Origin: Kribbella kalugense | GTDB taxonomy: Bacteria; Actinomycetota; Actinomycetes; Propionibacteriales; Kribbellaceae | Assembly: GCF_004365875.1 (NCBI RefSeq) | Contig: NZ_SODF01000003.1 | Coordinates: forward strand, 357,763-421,762 | Reading direction: 5' to 3' | DNA: 64,000 nt | Part shown: positions 15,859 to 24,192 of the stretch, one piece after another | Layout of the letters: every line of letters begins with the position of its first letter | Numbering within the stretch: position 1 is the first letter of the stretch | Translations under genes and position numbers: made by a program | The notes under the pieces: generated by a model | Seen by the model: the letters and a program-made list of their open reading frames with translations, nothing else | The model's database searches: none | What the model was told of the DNA's origin: nothing

Positions 15859-17766
15859 TCAGCGGTCAAGAGTCTTGCCGGACTGGTCGGTGGCGGTCCG
15901 CCCGTTCGCATCGGGGGCCGGAGTCGGGATCTTGACACTGGCGAACGTCGTCGCGGCCGGATCATGCCCCGGCGCGAACCTCGCGGCGGCGCTCTGACGA
16001 CCCGCCTTCCGGTCGGCCTCCGCCGAGTCGCGCTGCGCATCGCCAGGACTCTCTTCGTAGGTCTTGACGATCTCGAGGCTTAGCCGGGCCAGGTACTCGC
16101 CGTACCCGGCGCCATCGTTGACCTCCTGGGCGGCCAGGCCGGTGTAACCGCCGCCGCGCCATCTCTCCACTTGTTCCGGGAGGTCGTCGAAGTACTGGTC
16201 GATGGTGTCCGCGATGATCCGGGCGGCGAACGGCTGTTCATGCGGCGAGACTCCGGAGCCGGACACCAGCCGGTGCGCGGCGGCCATCGCGATGCCGGCC
16301 CGCCCCTGGCCGGCCATCCTCCGCAGCGTCTCGTTCGGGAACTCGGTCCCCTTGGCCGCATCGACCGCCTGCGCGAACGCCCGCGCGGCCGGCGCGTATT
16401 CGGAGTCCCGGTACGCCGGTTCCGTCGTACGCAACTGCTCCGCCGCCTGGGCCGGCACTGTCCGCTCGATGATGTCGTCGAGGTGATCCTCGGCGAGCGC
16501 GTTGGCGACCGCGTTCTGCAGCGCGATGAATCGCGGTGCGACCGAATCGGCCGCGGCTTCGTTCCGCCCGTTGTAGCCGTACGGAACCGCCAACCGCACG
16601 TACTGCGTGGCGATCTTCTGGATGCCCTGGCTCGCCGTCGCCGCCCGCTCCGGTGACAGCGGACCGTCCGTGCCGTCCGCGGTCAGGTCCCGCACCGCCA
16701 GTGCCTCGTCCTGGGTGAGTCGAAGCGCGTATTCGGTCTGTCGGCCGACTGTCTCCGGGGACGGTACGTCGCCGTCCCACAATGACTGCTGCGTGCCGGT
16801 CAGTTCGTGAACGGCGAGCTGGATCCGCTGCGCCTGCTCGTACAGGTTCGCGGCCCGATCCGGGGCGTACGGCGACGCCTCCGTCCCGGGATGCTGGGCC
16901 AGGAACTCGTGGAGCTTATGCACCTGATCGGTGGCCCACGAGTTCATCTCGTCGACCGAGGTGGCGCCGCCGGCGATGTCGTCGCGCCGGTTCTCGACGA
17001 TCTCGGTCAGTTCACGTTCCCGTGCCTCCCGCGGGTCGCGCGACGCGAAGTTCGCCTCGAGCCGTTGGGCGGCCAGCCGGACGACGGCCTCCTGCTGCCG
17101 GCCGCCGGGCAGCGTCGCGAAGCCGGGGTCACGGTCCAGCAGTTTGCCGGCGACGGTCGGCGCAACCGCGCCACGGCCGGCGGCGACGAGCTCGCGGAGA
17201 ACGTCCTTGTCCGTCTGACTGAACCGCACACCGACGGCGAACGCGAGCGCCCGCGCGGCCGAGACATCGCCTTCGAGGACCGGCTGCGCGAACACGCCGA
17301 GATCGTCCCGCCGGCCGTTGGTGAACACGTGCCGAGGCAACTCCGACACCGCGGACTCGGCGTACGCCCTGCTCACCGCCCAGCCGAGCCGGTCGCGCTG
17401 CTCCTGGTCGGCCGATTCCGGCACCGAGCCCTGAGGCTCGAGCCGGTTCGCGGCCCGGGCGACCATCTCGGTCAGCAGGACCCGGATGGCGGGCCGCTCG
17501 TCGTACGCCTCCTCGAAGGCGTCGTCGGCGGGCTCGGTATCGTCCGGATCCAGCTGCCACGGGTCCCGCGCGAGCACCGCACTACGGCTCGGCGCCAGTC
17601 GCGCCGGGACATCGAGGTTGTTCGCGAGCCGATCGAGCAGGTGTTCCTCGGTCGGCGACAGCCCGGCTAGCAGCTCATCGGTCCTCGCGCGGCACCGGCG
17701 GCCGGTGTCGTGCTCGACGAACTGGACGACCCGTTGGACGAGGAGTTCGACAGTCGGATCCGCCAC
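15859..17766 (-). CDS. 635-aa protein of unknown function
   Basis: I do not recognise this protein. The 635 residues are largely alpha-helical and acidic, have no signal peptide or membrane segment, and show no known catalytic motif. The last 60 residues (after KTYEESPGDAQRDS) are low-complexity and probably disordered. Segments such as NLYEQAQRIQLAVHELTG and AYAESAVSELPRHVF are amphipathic helices. GTG 17766 is chosen because TAGGTT lies seven bases upstream. It is divergent from pccB, with 92 bases between the start codons. Confidence 0.7.
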   Translation of the reverse strand: MADPTVELLVQRVVQFVEHDTGRRCRARTDELLAGLSPTEEHLLDRLANNLDVPARLAPSRSAVLARDPWQLDPDDTEPADDAFEEAYDERPAIRVLLTEMVARAANRLEPQGSVPESADQEQRDRLGWAVSRAYAESAVSELPRHVFTNGRRDDLGVFAQPVLEGDVSAARALAFAVGVRFSQTDKDVLRELVAAGRGAVAPTVAGKLLDRDPGFATLPGGRQQEAVVRLAAQRLEANFASRDPREARERELTEIVENRRDDIAGGATSVDEMNSWATDQVHKLHEFLAQHPGTEASPYAPDRAANLYEQAQRIQLAVHELTGTQQSLWDGDVPSPETVGRQTEYALRLTQDEALAVRDLTADGTDGPLSPERAATASQGIQKIATQYVRLAVPYGYNGRNEAAADSVAPRFIALQNAVANALAEDHLDDIIERTVPAQAAEQLRTTEPAYRDSEYAPAARAFAQAVDAAKGTEFPNETLRRMAGQGRAGIAMAAAHRLVSGSGVSPHEQPFAARIIADTIDQYFDDLPEQVERWRGGGYTGLAAQEVNDGAGYGEYLARLSLEIVKTYEESPGDAQRDSAEADRKAGRQSAAARFAPGHDPAATTFASVKIPTPAPDANGRTATDQSGKTLDR

Positions 17767-17773
17767 GGACCGC

Positions 17774-17779
17774 AACCTA
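17774..17779 (-). promoter_or_regulatory. -10 box TAGGTT, leaderless start of the 635-aa protein
   Basis: TAGGTT on the minus strand is followed by seven bases and GTG 17766. Confidence 0.5.
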
Positions 17780-17844
17780 CCGGCGACCGGGTTCAGATCG
17801 GCCCGTTGCGGCGGGCGTCACAGGCGAGGCGGCGTACTGGCGCG

Positions 17845-17850
17845 TAGGCT
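17845..17850 (+). promoter_or_regulatory. -10 box TAGGCT, leaderless start of pccB
   Basis: TAGGCT is followed by eight bases and the ATG of pccB at 17859; no Shine-Dalgarno sequence intervenes. Confidence 0.55.
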
Positions 17851-17858
17851 GCGCGTTC

Positions 17859-19436
17859 ATGGGAGAGACCGTGAACATCCACACCACCGCCGGGAAGGTC
17901 GCGGACCTCGAGCACCGGCTCGACGATGCCGTGCACGCCGGGTCGGAGCGGGCGGTGGAGAAGCAGCATGCGCGGGGCAAGAAGACCGCCCGCGAGCGGA
18001 TCACGCTGCTGCTGGACGAGGGTTCCTTCTCCGAGCTGGACGAGTTCGCCCGGCACCGGTCGACCAGCTTCGGCCTGGACGCCAATCGCCCGTACGGCGA
18101 CGGCGTGGTGACCGGGTTCGGCACCATCGACGGCCGTCAGGTGTGCGTGTTCGCCCAGGACTTCACCGTCTTCGGCGGTTCGCTGGGCGAGGTGTTCGGC
18201 GAGAAGATCGTCAAGGTGATGGACCTGGCGATGAAGATCGGCTGCCCGCTGATCGGCATCAACGACTCCGGCGGCGCCCGGATCCAGGAGGGCGTGGTCA
18301 GCCTCGGCCTGTACGGCGAGATCTTCCGCCGCAACGTCCGCGCGTCCGGCGTGATCCCGCAGATCTCGCTGATCATGGGCCCGTGTGCCGGCGGCGCGGT
18401 CTACTCCCCCGCGGTCACCGACTTCACGGTCATGGTCGACGAGTCGTCGTACATGTTCATCACCGGCCCCGACGTGATCAAGACCGTCACCGGTGAGGAC
18501 GTCAGCCAGGAAGAGCTCGGCGGCGCCCGCACGCACAACACCAAGTCCGGCAACGCGCACTACCTCGGCAGCGACGAGGAGGACGCGATCGAGTGGGTCA
18601 AGGCGCTGGTCGGTCACCTCCCGCAGAACAACCTCGAGGACCCGCCGGTGTACGACGCCCCGGCCGACCTGGAGCTGACCGAGACGGACCTCGCGCTCGA
18701 CACCCTGATCCCGGACTCGCCGAACCAGCCGTACGACATGCACACCGCGATCGAGACGGTCGTCGACGACGGCGACTTCCTCGAGGTGCACGCGCTGTTC
18801 GCGCCGAACATCATCGTCGGCTTCGGCCGGGTCGAGGGCCGTCCGGTCGGCGTGGTCGCGAACCAGCCGATGCAGTTCGCCGGCACCCTCGACATCGACG
18901 CGTCCGAGAAAGCGGCCCGGTTCGTCCGGACCTGCGACGCGTTCAACCTGCCGATCCTGACCTTCGTCGACGTCCCCGGGTTCCTGCCCGGCACCGACCA
19001 GGAGTGGAACGGCATCATCCGCCGCGGCGCCAAGCTGATCTACGCGTACGCCGAGGCGACCGTGCCGATGATCACCGTCATCACCCGCAAGGCCTACGGC
19101 GGCGCGTACGACGTGATGGGCTCGAAGCACCTCGGCGCCGACATGAACATCGCCTGGCCGACCGCGCAGATCGCGGTGATGGGGGCCCAGGGCGCGGTCA
19201 ACATCCTGCACCGCCGCGAACTCGCCGCGGCCGAGGACGTCGAGACCCGCCGCCAGGAGCTGATTACCGAGTACGAGGACCACCTGGCCAACCCGTACAT
19301 CGCGGCCGAGCGCGGTTACATCGACGCGGTCATCAAGCCGAGCGAAACCCGCCCGGAGATCATCCGCGCCCTCCGCTTGCTCCGCACCAAACGCGACACC
19401 CTGCCCCCGAAGAAGCATGGGAACATCCCACTGTGA
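17859..19436 (+). CDS. pccB: propionyl/acetyl-CoA carboxylase beta subunit (AccD5/PccB type)
   Basis: Carboxyltransferase subunit that moves CO2 from biotin to propionyl- or acetyl-CoA, giving methylmalonyl- or malonyl-CoA. The 525-residue protein has the two crotonase-like halves. It shows INDSGGARIQEGV, IMGPCAGGAVYSPAVTDF and, in the C-terminal half, FVDVPGFLPGTDQEWNGIIR, ITRKAYGGAYDVMGSKHLGAD and AWPTAQIAVMGAQGAVNIL. The epsilon subunit gene follows with a four-base overlap, typical of AccD5-AccE5. The biotin-carrying alpha subunit is not adjacent; the gene at 61670-63457 is the likely partner. Confidence 0.93.
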   Translation: MGETVNIHTTAGKVADLEHRLDDAVHAGSERAVEKQHARGKKTARERITLLLDEGSFSELDEFARHRSTSFGLDANRPYGDGVVTGFGTIDGRQVCVFAQDFTVFGGSLGEVFGEKIVKVMDLAMKIGCPLIGINDSGGARIQEGVVSLGLYGEIFRRNVRASGVIPQISLIMGPCAGGAVYSPAVTDFTVMVDESSYMFITGPDVIKTVTGEDVSQEELGGARTHNTKSGNAHYLGSDEEDAIEWVKALVGHLPQNNLEDPPVYDAPADLELTETDLALDTLIPDSPNQPYDMHTAIETVVDDGDFLEVHALFAPNIIVGFGRVEGRPVGVVANQPMQFAGTLDIDASEKAARFVRTCDAFNLPILTFVDVPGFLPGTDQEWNGIIRRGAKLIYAYAEATVPMITVITRKAYGGAYDVMGSKHLGADMNIAWPTAQIAVMGAQGAVNILHRRELAAAEDVETRRQELITEYEDHLANPYIAAERGYIDAVIKPSETRPEIIRALRLLRTKRDTLPPKKHGNIPL

Positions 19437-19627
19437 TCAAGATCGTCAAAGGCGACCCGACGCCGGAGGAGCTAGCCGCTCTCATCACCGTCATCGCGGC
19501 CCGCGCGGCGGCACCTGCTCCTGCTGCGGATCCGGAGCGCGCCAGCAACTGGGCGACGTACTGGCGCAACGCCCGTACGCCGTTCCACCCAGGCCCGGGC
19601 CAGTGGCGCGCGTCCGCTCACCCTTAA
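19433..19627 (+). CDS. accE: acyl-CoA carboxylase epsilon subunit
   Basis: A 64-residue protein starting VIKIVKGDPTPEELAALITV, the signature of the small epsilon subunit that stabilises AccA3-AccD5 complexes in actinomycetes. The short alanine/proline linker and C-terminal NWATYWRNARTPFHPGPGQW are also typical. GTG 19433 overlaps the pccB stop (GTGA), implying coupled translation. Confidence 0.88.
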   Translation: MIKIVKGDPTPEELAALITVIAARAAAPAPAADPERASNWATYWRNARTPFHPGPGQWRASAHP

Positions 19628-19639
19628 CCGGGCCTGGAG

Positions 19640-20830
19640 TCAGGTGCGGCGGAAGCGGGTCAGGGTGTAGAGGGGGGTCTGGCCGGTGTTGCGGGTTGGG
19701 CCGGGGAAGGTGGTGGCACCGTCCAGGACGAGGCCGTGGCGGGCGGCTGTCGCGACCAGGTGGGACAGGGCGTCTTGGGAGCGGGCGTCGGTGGGGACAC
19801 GGCCGTCGGCGTAGCGGCTGGCGTCGGTTTTCTCCGTGGTGGTGATGAAGACGCCGTCGGTTCGCAGTACGCGGGCGACCTCGGCGATCACCGGCTCGCT
19901 GTCGTCGAGGAGGTGGAGCAGCCAGATGGCCACCACCGCGTCGCAGCGGCGGTCCGCGACCGGCAACGTCGCGGCGTCCGCCGCCAGCACGTGGCCCGGC
20001 AAACGCAGCCGCGCGTGCTGGAGCATCGCCGGCGAGAGGTCGACGCCGTGCACTAAGTTGCCAAGAGCAACCAATTCGGCGCCGACGATGCCTGTCCCGA
20101 CGGCGAGCTCCAGGACCCGACCGCCCTTGGGCAGCAGCGAATCGACCGCCGCGGCCGCAGCCTGGGCTCGGGGCAGACCGCCGCGCGTGTCGTCGTAGCT
20201 GTAGGCAACGTCCTCGTCATAGGTGTACGTCGACGTGGTCTTCCACAGCTCCGGCCAGGCGATATCGACCTGGGCGAGCATGCGGCGAAGTAGCGGAAGG
20301 GACAGCCCGACGACGTTGTGGTAATCGCCTTCGACGCCGGTGACGAACGGGCCACCGAGTCCGTCGACGGTGAAGGAGCCGGCCACGACGAGCGGTTCGC
20401 CGGTGGCGACGTACGCGTCGATCTCGGCGTCGGTGAGGTCGGCGAAGAAGACCTTGGTGGACTCGAGTTCGCGCAACTCCTGCTTCGCGTTGGTGTCGAT
20501 CAGGCAGTGCCCGGTGTGCAGTACGCCGGTCCTGCCGCGCATCGCCCGCAGGCGTTCGCGGGCCACGTCCGGCGTACCGGGTTTGCCGTAGGCGACACCG
20601 TCGAACTCGAGGACCGAGTCGCAGCCGAGGACGGTTCCGTGGTCGGTCAGGTTCGCGACCACCGCGCGAGCCTTCAGCGTGGCCAGCAGACGGGCGAGCT
20701 CACCGGGACTCTCCGCGGTGATGTTGTCCTCGTCGACGCCGGAGACGATCACCTCCGGCTCGACGCCCGCACTGCGCAAGGTCTGCAGTCGCGCCGGCGA
20801 CGCCGACGCGAGGACGAGACGGACACTCAT
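19640..20830 (-). CDS. Maf-like nucleotide pyrophosphatase fused to a SAM-dependent methyltransferase
   Basis: The first ~195 residues are a complete Maf domain, a house-cleaning nucleoside triphosphate pyrophosphatase: LVLASASPARLQTLRSAG, VLGCDSVLEFDG, GRTGVLHTGHCL, and the C-terminal FTVDGLGGPFVTGVEGDYHN. From about residue 205 a class I methyltransferase follows: YDEDVAYSYDDTRGG, motif I VLELAVGTGIVGAELV, VHGVDLSPAML, and CDAVVAIWLLHLLDD. No stop or start separates them. Maf alone is about 200 residues, so this 396-residue protein is a true fusion. Its ATG overlaps the stop of the upstream DUF885 gene (ATGA). Confidence 0.88.
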   Translation of the reverse strand: MSVRLVLASASPARLQTLRSAGVEPEVIVSGVDEDNITAESPGELARLLATLKARAVVANLTDHGTVLGCDSVLEFDGVAYGKPGTPDVARERLRAMRGRTGVLHTGHCLIDTNAKQELRELESTKVFFADLTDAEIDAYVATGEPLVVAGSFTVDGLGGPFVTGVEGDYHNVVGLSLPLLRRMLAQVDIAWPELWKTTSTYTYDEDVAYSYDDTRGGLPRAQAAAAAVDSLLPKGGRVLELAVGTGIVGAELVALGNLVHGVDLSPAMLQHARLRLPGHVLAADAATLPVADRRCDAVVAIWLLHLLDDSEPVIAEVARVLRTDGVFITTTEKTDASRYADGRVPTDARSQDALSHLVATAARHGLVLDGATTFPGPTRNTGQTPLYTLTRFRRT

Positions 20831-22518
20831 AGCTTCGCCAGCGCCCGGCGCAGCGGGTCGAGGCCGATCGATCCGAGGTTGAGCGCGTCCCGATGGAACG
20901 CTCGCAGATCGAACGCGGATCCCTTGCGCTGCTTGGCTTCCTCCCGCGCCTGCAGCCAGATCCGCTCACCGACTTTGTACGACGGCGCTTGCCCGGGCCA
21001 CCCGAGGTACCGGTTCAGCTCGGCCCGCAGGAACTCGGTCTCCATCCTGCTGTGTGCCCGCAGGAACTCGAACCCGAGGTCGGCGTTCCACCGCTCGCCC
21101 GGCCGCCAGCCGAACGGGTTGTCCCGCGGGACCTCCAGCTCGAGGTGCATGCCGATGTCGACGATGACCCGCGCCGCCCGGAAGCCCTGCGCGTCCAGCA
21201 TGCCGAACCGCGCGCCCGGATCCTCGAGGTATCCCAGCTCCTCCATCAGACGTTCGGCGTACAGCGCCCAGCCCTCGCCGTGACCGGAGACCCAGCAGGC
21301 GATCCGCTGCCAGCGGTTCAGCAGGTCGGTCCGCAGCATCGTCTGGGCGACCTGGAGGTGATGCCCGGGCACGCCCTCGTGGTACACGGTGGTGACCTCG
21401 CGCCAGGTAGCGAACGTTTCGACGCCGCTCGGCACCGCCCACCACATCCGGCCCGGCCTGCTGGTCAAGTCCTCGCTCGGCTGCGTGTAGTAGATCGCGC
21501 CGTCCGAGGTCGGGGCGATCATGCACTCCAGCGTGCGGATCTCGTCGGCGATGTCGAAGTGCGTCCCGCCCAGCTCGGCGACGGCCGCGTCGGACAGCTG
21601 CTGCATCCAGTCCCGGAACGCGTCCTTGCCTTGGATCGTGCGCGCCGGGTCGTTGTCCAGCAGTGCGGCGGTCGCCTCGATGTTCCGGTCGCCGCCGTTC
21701 AGGTCGGCCGCGATCGCCTGCATGTCGGCCTCGATCCGGGCCAGCTCGGCCCAACCCCAGGCGTACGTCTCCTCGAGGTCGATCGCCGCACCGAGGAAAC
21801 TGCGCGAGGCGAGCTCGTACACCTCTCGGCCGCACGCGTCCCGCTCCGGCGCCCGGGGCGCGAGGTCGGTGGTCAGCCAGGCGCCGAACTGGTCGAAGGC
21901 CTTCCGTGCCGATGCGGCCGCGGCCTCGACCGTCGGCTTCACCGCACCGTCCGGCGCCTGCGCGGCGAGGCCGGCGAAGAAGTCGTCGCCGTCGGCGCCG
22001 GTCCAGCTGGCGATCCGCTCAGCCAGCCCGTTCACCTGCCGGACGGCGGAGATCCGGCCTTCCGCGGCCTGCTCGAGCAGCGTGTCGCGGTACCCGTCGA
22101 GCGTCGTACCGAGCTGGTTGAGCCGGATCGCGACCGTCTCCCAGTCCTGCTCGGTGTCGGTCGCCATCAGGTCGAACACCTGCCGCAGCGCCGCCGGGAC
22201 CGATGCGATCGCGTTCAGCTGATGCTGCGGTACGCCGGCCTCGTAGGACTCGAGCTCCAGCCCGAGCCGCTCCACGAACGCGTCCTTGGCGACCTCTTCC
22301 CGCGGGCTCGCGGGCTCGGTCGACCGCGCCGCCGCGAGGGACTGCCGGGTGTGTTCGATCCGCGCCTCGAACCCGGCCGGCGTGAAGTCCGGCAGCTCGT
22401 GGTCGTGGCCGGCGATCCCCAGCTCGGTGGCCAGCAGCGGGTCGAGCACGATCTCCTGCTCGAGGTGCCGTTCAGCCAGCTGGTCGATCGGACTGTTCGG
22501 TGTACGGGCATCAGTCAC
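20827..22518 (-). CDS. DUF885 family protein (putative zinc peptidase)
   Basis: A 563-residue cytoplasmic protein of the DUF885 family. The C-terminal half has the zinc-binding motif VYHEGVPGHHLQ (HExxH-like) and a downstream E-rich helix GHGEGWALYAERLMEELG, suggesting a metallopeptidase. GTG 22518 is chosen because TAGGGT lies seven bases upstream; the frame is open further upstream but covers the divergent metallopeptidase gene. It is translationally coupled to the Maf-methyltransferase gene. The substrate is unknown. Confidence 0.85.
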   Translation of the reverse strand: MTDARTPNSPIDQLAERHLEQEIVLDPLLATELGIAGHDHELPDFTPAGFEARIEHTRQSLAAARSTEPASPREEVAKDAFVERLGLELESYEAGVPQHQLNAIASVPAALRQVFDLMATDTEQDWETVAIRLNQLGTTLDGYRDTLLEQAAEGRISAVRQVNGLAERIASWTGADGDDFFAGLAAQAPDGAVKPTVEAAAASARKAFDQFGAWLTTDLAPRAPERDACGREVYELASRSFLGAAIDLEETYAWGWAELARIEADMQAIAADLNGGDRNIEATAALLDNDPARTIQGKDAFRDWMQQLSDAAVAELGGTHFDIADEIRTLECMIAPTSDGAIYYTQPSEDLTSRPGRMWWAVPSGVETFATWREVTTVYHEGVPGHHLQVAQTMLRTDLLNRWQRIACWVSGHGEGWALYAERLMEELGYLEDPGARFGMLDAQGFRAARVIVDIGMHLELEVPRDNPFGWRPGERWNADLGFEFLRAHSRMETEFLRAELNRYLGWPGQAPSYKVGERIWLQAREEAKQRKGSAFDLRAFHRDALNLGSIGLDPLRRALAKL

Positions 22519-22525
22519 AGGGGCG

Positions 22526-22531
22526 ACCCTA
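22526..22531 (-). promoter_or_regulatory. -10 box TAGGGT, leaderless start of the DUF885 gene
   Basis: TAGGGT on the minus strand is followed by seven bases and the GTG start. Confidence 0.5.
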
Positions 22532-22611
22532 CCGCCCAGGGGCGGACGATACTGACCTGTTTGTTGCCGATACTGTGGCCGTTGCTTTTGACGCACAGGA
22601 GAGGAACGGCG

Positions 22612-23871
22612 TTGAGCCAGCCACCCTACGGGCCGCCCGGCCAGAACCCGCCGTACCCCCAGAATCAGAACCAGCAGTATCCCCAGCAGTACCAGCAGCC
22701 CGGCCCGCCGCAATATCAGCAGGGTCCGCCGCCTGGTGCTTACGGACCGCCACCAGGCCAGTACGGCGGTCCGCACCAAGGTCCGCCGCAGTACGGGCCG
22801 CCGCCGCGGGGACCCGGCTTCGGCTGGGGTCCTAGCTTCGGGGGACCTGGTGGTCCGGGCGGTCCCGGTCCGGGGTGGCAGCCGCAGCGGCCGCGGAAGA
22901 AGTCGAAGGCCCCGCTGATCGCGATCCTGTCGATCGTCGGCGTGGCCCTCGTCGGTGTCTGGATCATCGGCATCGTCAAGAAGAACGCCGACAACACCAC
23001 CACTCCGCCGGTCAGCCCCACCCGCTACACCCCGGAGCCGACGACCTCGACCTCCACCGAACCCACGGAAGAGCCGACCACCGAACCGCCGACGCAGGAG
23101 CCGACCAGCACGGAGACGACGTCGTCGACCCCGCAGAAGCCCGCGGACTCGACCATCGTCTCGAAGAACGCGATCTACAAGGTCGGCCAGATGCGGCCGA
23201 TCAACTGCAAGGAGCCGAAGGTCCGGCCGACCAACGCCCGGAACGCGGCCGCCTACTGGACCGCGATCAAGCCCTGCCTGGACAAGTCGTGGGCGCCGCT
23301 GGTGGCCAAGGCCGGCTACAAGTTCAAGGCCCCGACGATGACGTTCTGGGCGGGTACGAACGCGACCGGCCCGTGCGGTTCCGGCCCGGTCAACGTGCCG
23401 TACTACTGCTCGGTCAACAACAACCTGTACATGAAGGTCGACGTCTTCGTGGAGTCGTACAACGAGTACCCCGACGCGGAGTCCAAGGCGTACGCGCGGA
23501 TGTGGTACACCCGCTCGGTCGCGCACGAGTACGGTCACGGCGTACAGAACATGACCGGCATCCTGCAGGCGTCGGACAACCTCCGCTACGAGCTGACCGA
23601 CTACGACGACCGGATGCGGCAGACCCGGCGGATGGAGCTGCAGGCGAACTGCTTCGCCGGCGTCTTCCTGGCCGTGAACAAGCGGAGCTACCCGATCAGC
23701 GGCGAGATGCTCTACGTCTGGAACAAGTGGGTCCTCACCGCCGGCGACAAGCCGGAGGAGGGCGACCACGGCAGCGTGGCCAGCCAGAAGCGGTTCATGG
23801 GGATGTCGTTCCGGACCGGCAACCCGGCCAGTTGCAACACGTTCGCAGTTTCACCCAAGTACGTCAGCTGA
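22612..23871 (+). CDS. membrane-anchored neutral zinc metallopeptidase
   Basis: A 419-residue protein. Residues 1-95 are a proline/glutamine/glycine-rich cytoplasmic tail, about 101-123 form one membrane helix, 130-175 a threonine/proline linker, and the rest an extracytoplasmic zinc peptidase domain of the YpfJ/Zn_peptidase family. The domain has HEYGHGVQ with the downstream ligand glutamate in MELQANCFAG. Four or more cysteines in the domain may form disulfides. The start is TTG 22612, with GAGGA six bases upstream. It is divergent from the DUF885 gene and its 3' end overlaps the YjbR gene by 21 bases. Confidence 0.85.
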   Translation: MSQPPYGPPGQNPPYPQNQNQQYPQQYQQPGPPQYQQGPPPGAYGPPPGQYGGPHQGPPQYGPPPRGPGFGWGPSFGGPGGPGGPGPGWQPQRPRKKSKAPLIAILSIVGVALVGVWIIGIVKKNADNTTTPPVSPTRYTPEPTTSTSTEPTEEPTTEPPTQEPTSTETTSSTPQKPADSTIVSKNAIYKVGQMRPINCKEPKVRPTNARNAAAYWTAIKPCLDKSWAPLVAKAGYKFKAPTMTFWAGTNATGPCGSGPVNVPYYCSVNNNLYMKVDVFVESYNEYPDAESKAYARMWYTRSVAHEYGHGVQNMTGILQASDNLRYELTDYDDRMRQTRRMELQANCFAGVFLAVNKRSYPISGEMLYVWNKWVLTAGDKPEEGDHGSVASQKRFMGMSFRTGNPASCNTFAVSPKYVS

Positions 23872-24192
23872 TCCCGGCGGCGCGACCTGCTGCCAGGAGT
23901 CGAGCAGGATGTCGCGCAGCTCGTCGGCGTCCTCGAGCGCCGCGAGGCGGGCCCGAACCCAGTTCGAGCCCGCCTCGTGCTTCGGCACCCAGAACTTCTC
24001 GGGTTCCGCCGCGATCAGCTCCTCGCGTTCCAGCCGGGGACACCGCACCGCGAACGACGTCTGGTCGTCCGGCACCGTGACGAACATCCGCCCGGCCACG
24101 TCGAACGTCGGGTGCCCCCAACGCTGCTTCTCCACCGTCTCCGGGAGGGACAGGGCGATCCGTCGTACGTCGTCAGCGTCCAGCACGGTCAC
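23851..24192 (-). CDS. MmcQ/YjbR family DNA-binding-fold protein
   Basis: A 113-residue protein with the MmcQ/YjbR pattern: ALSLPETVEKQRWGHPTFDVAGRMF, a beta-rich middle, then EPEKFWVPKHEAGSNWVRARL. The family has a CyaY-like or double-wing fold; its function is not known. GTG 24192 overlaps the upstream MFS stop (GTGA), so translational coupling is likely. A second GTG at 24186 lies six bases after a TACAGT box and is an alternative leaderless start. Confidence 0.8.
   Translation of the reverse strand: MTVLDADDVRRIALSLPETVEKQRWGHPTFDVAGRMFVTVPDDQTSFAVRCPRLEREELIAAEPEKFWVPKHEAGSNWVRARLAALEDADELRDILLDSWQQVAPPGSADVLG

Noticed and set aside
17793..19418. 541-codon minus-strand frame opposite pccB
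   Set aside because: A shadow of the carboxylase beta gene; composition is Val/Asp/Arg repetitive and no family is visible.
22550..22576. twice-repeated GATACTG before the zinc metallopeptidase gene
   Set aside because: Only seven bases long with no symmetry; too weak to call an operator, although TACTGT there could be a -10 box.
20827..23769. 980-codon version of the DUF885 gene
   Set aside because: The upstream 417 codons are antisense to the metallopeptidase gene and arginine-rich; the leaderless GTG at 22518 gives the family length.
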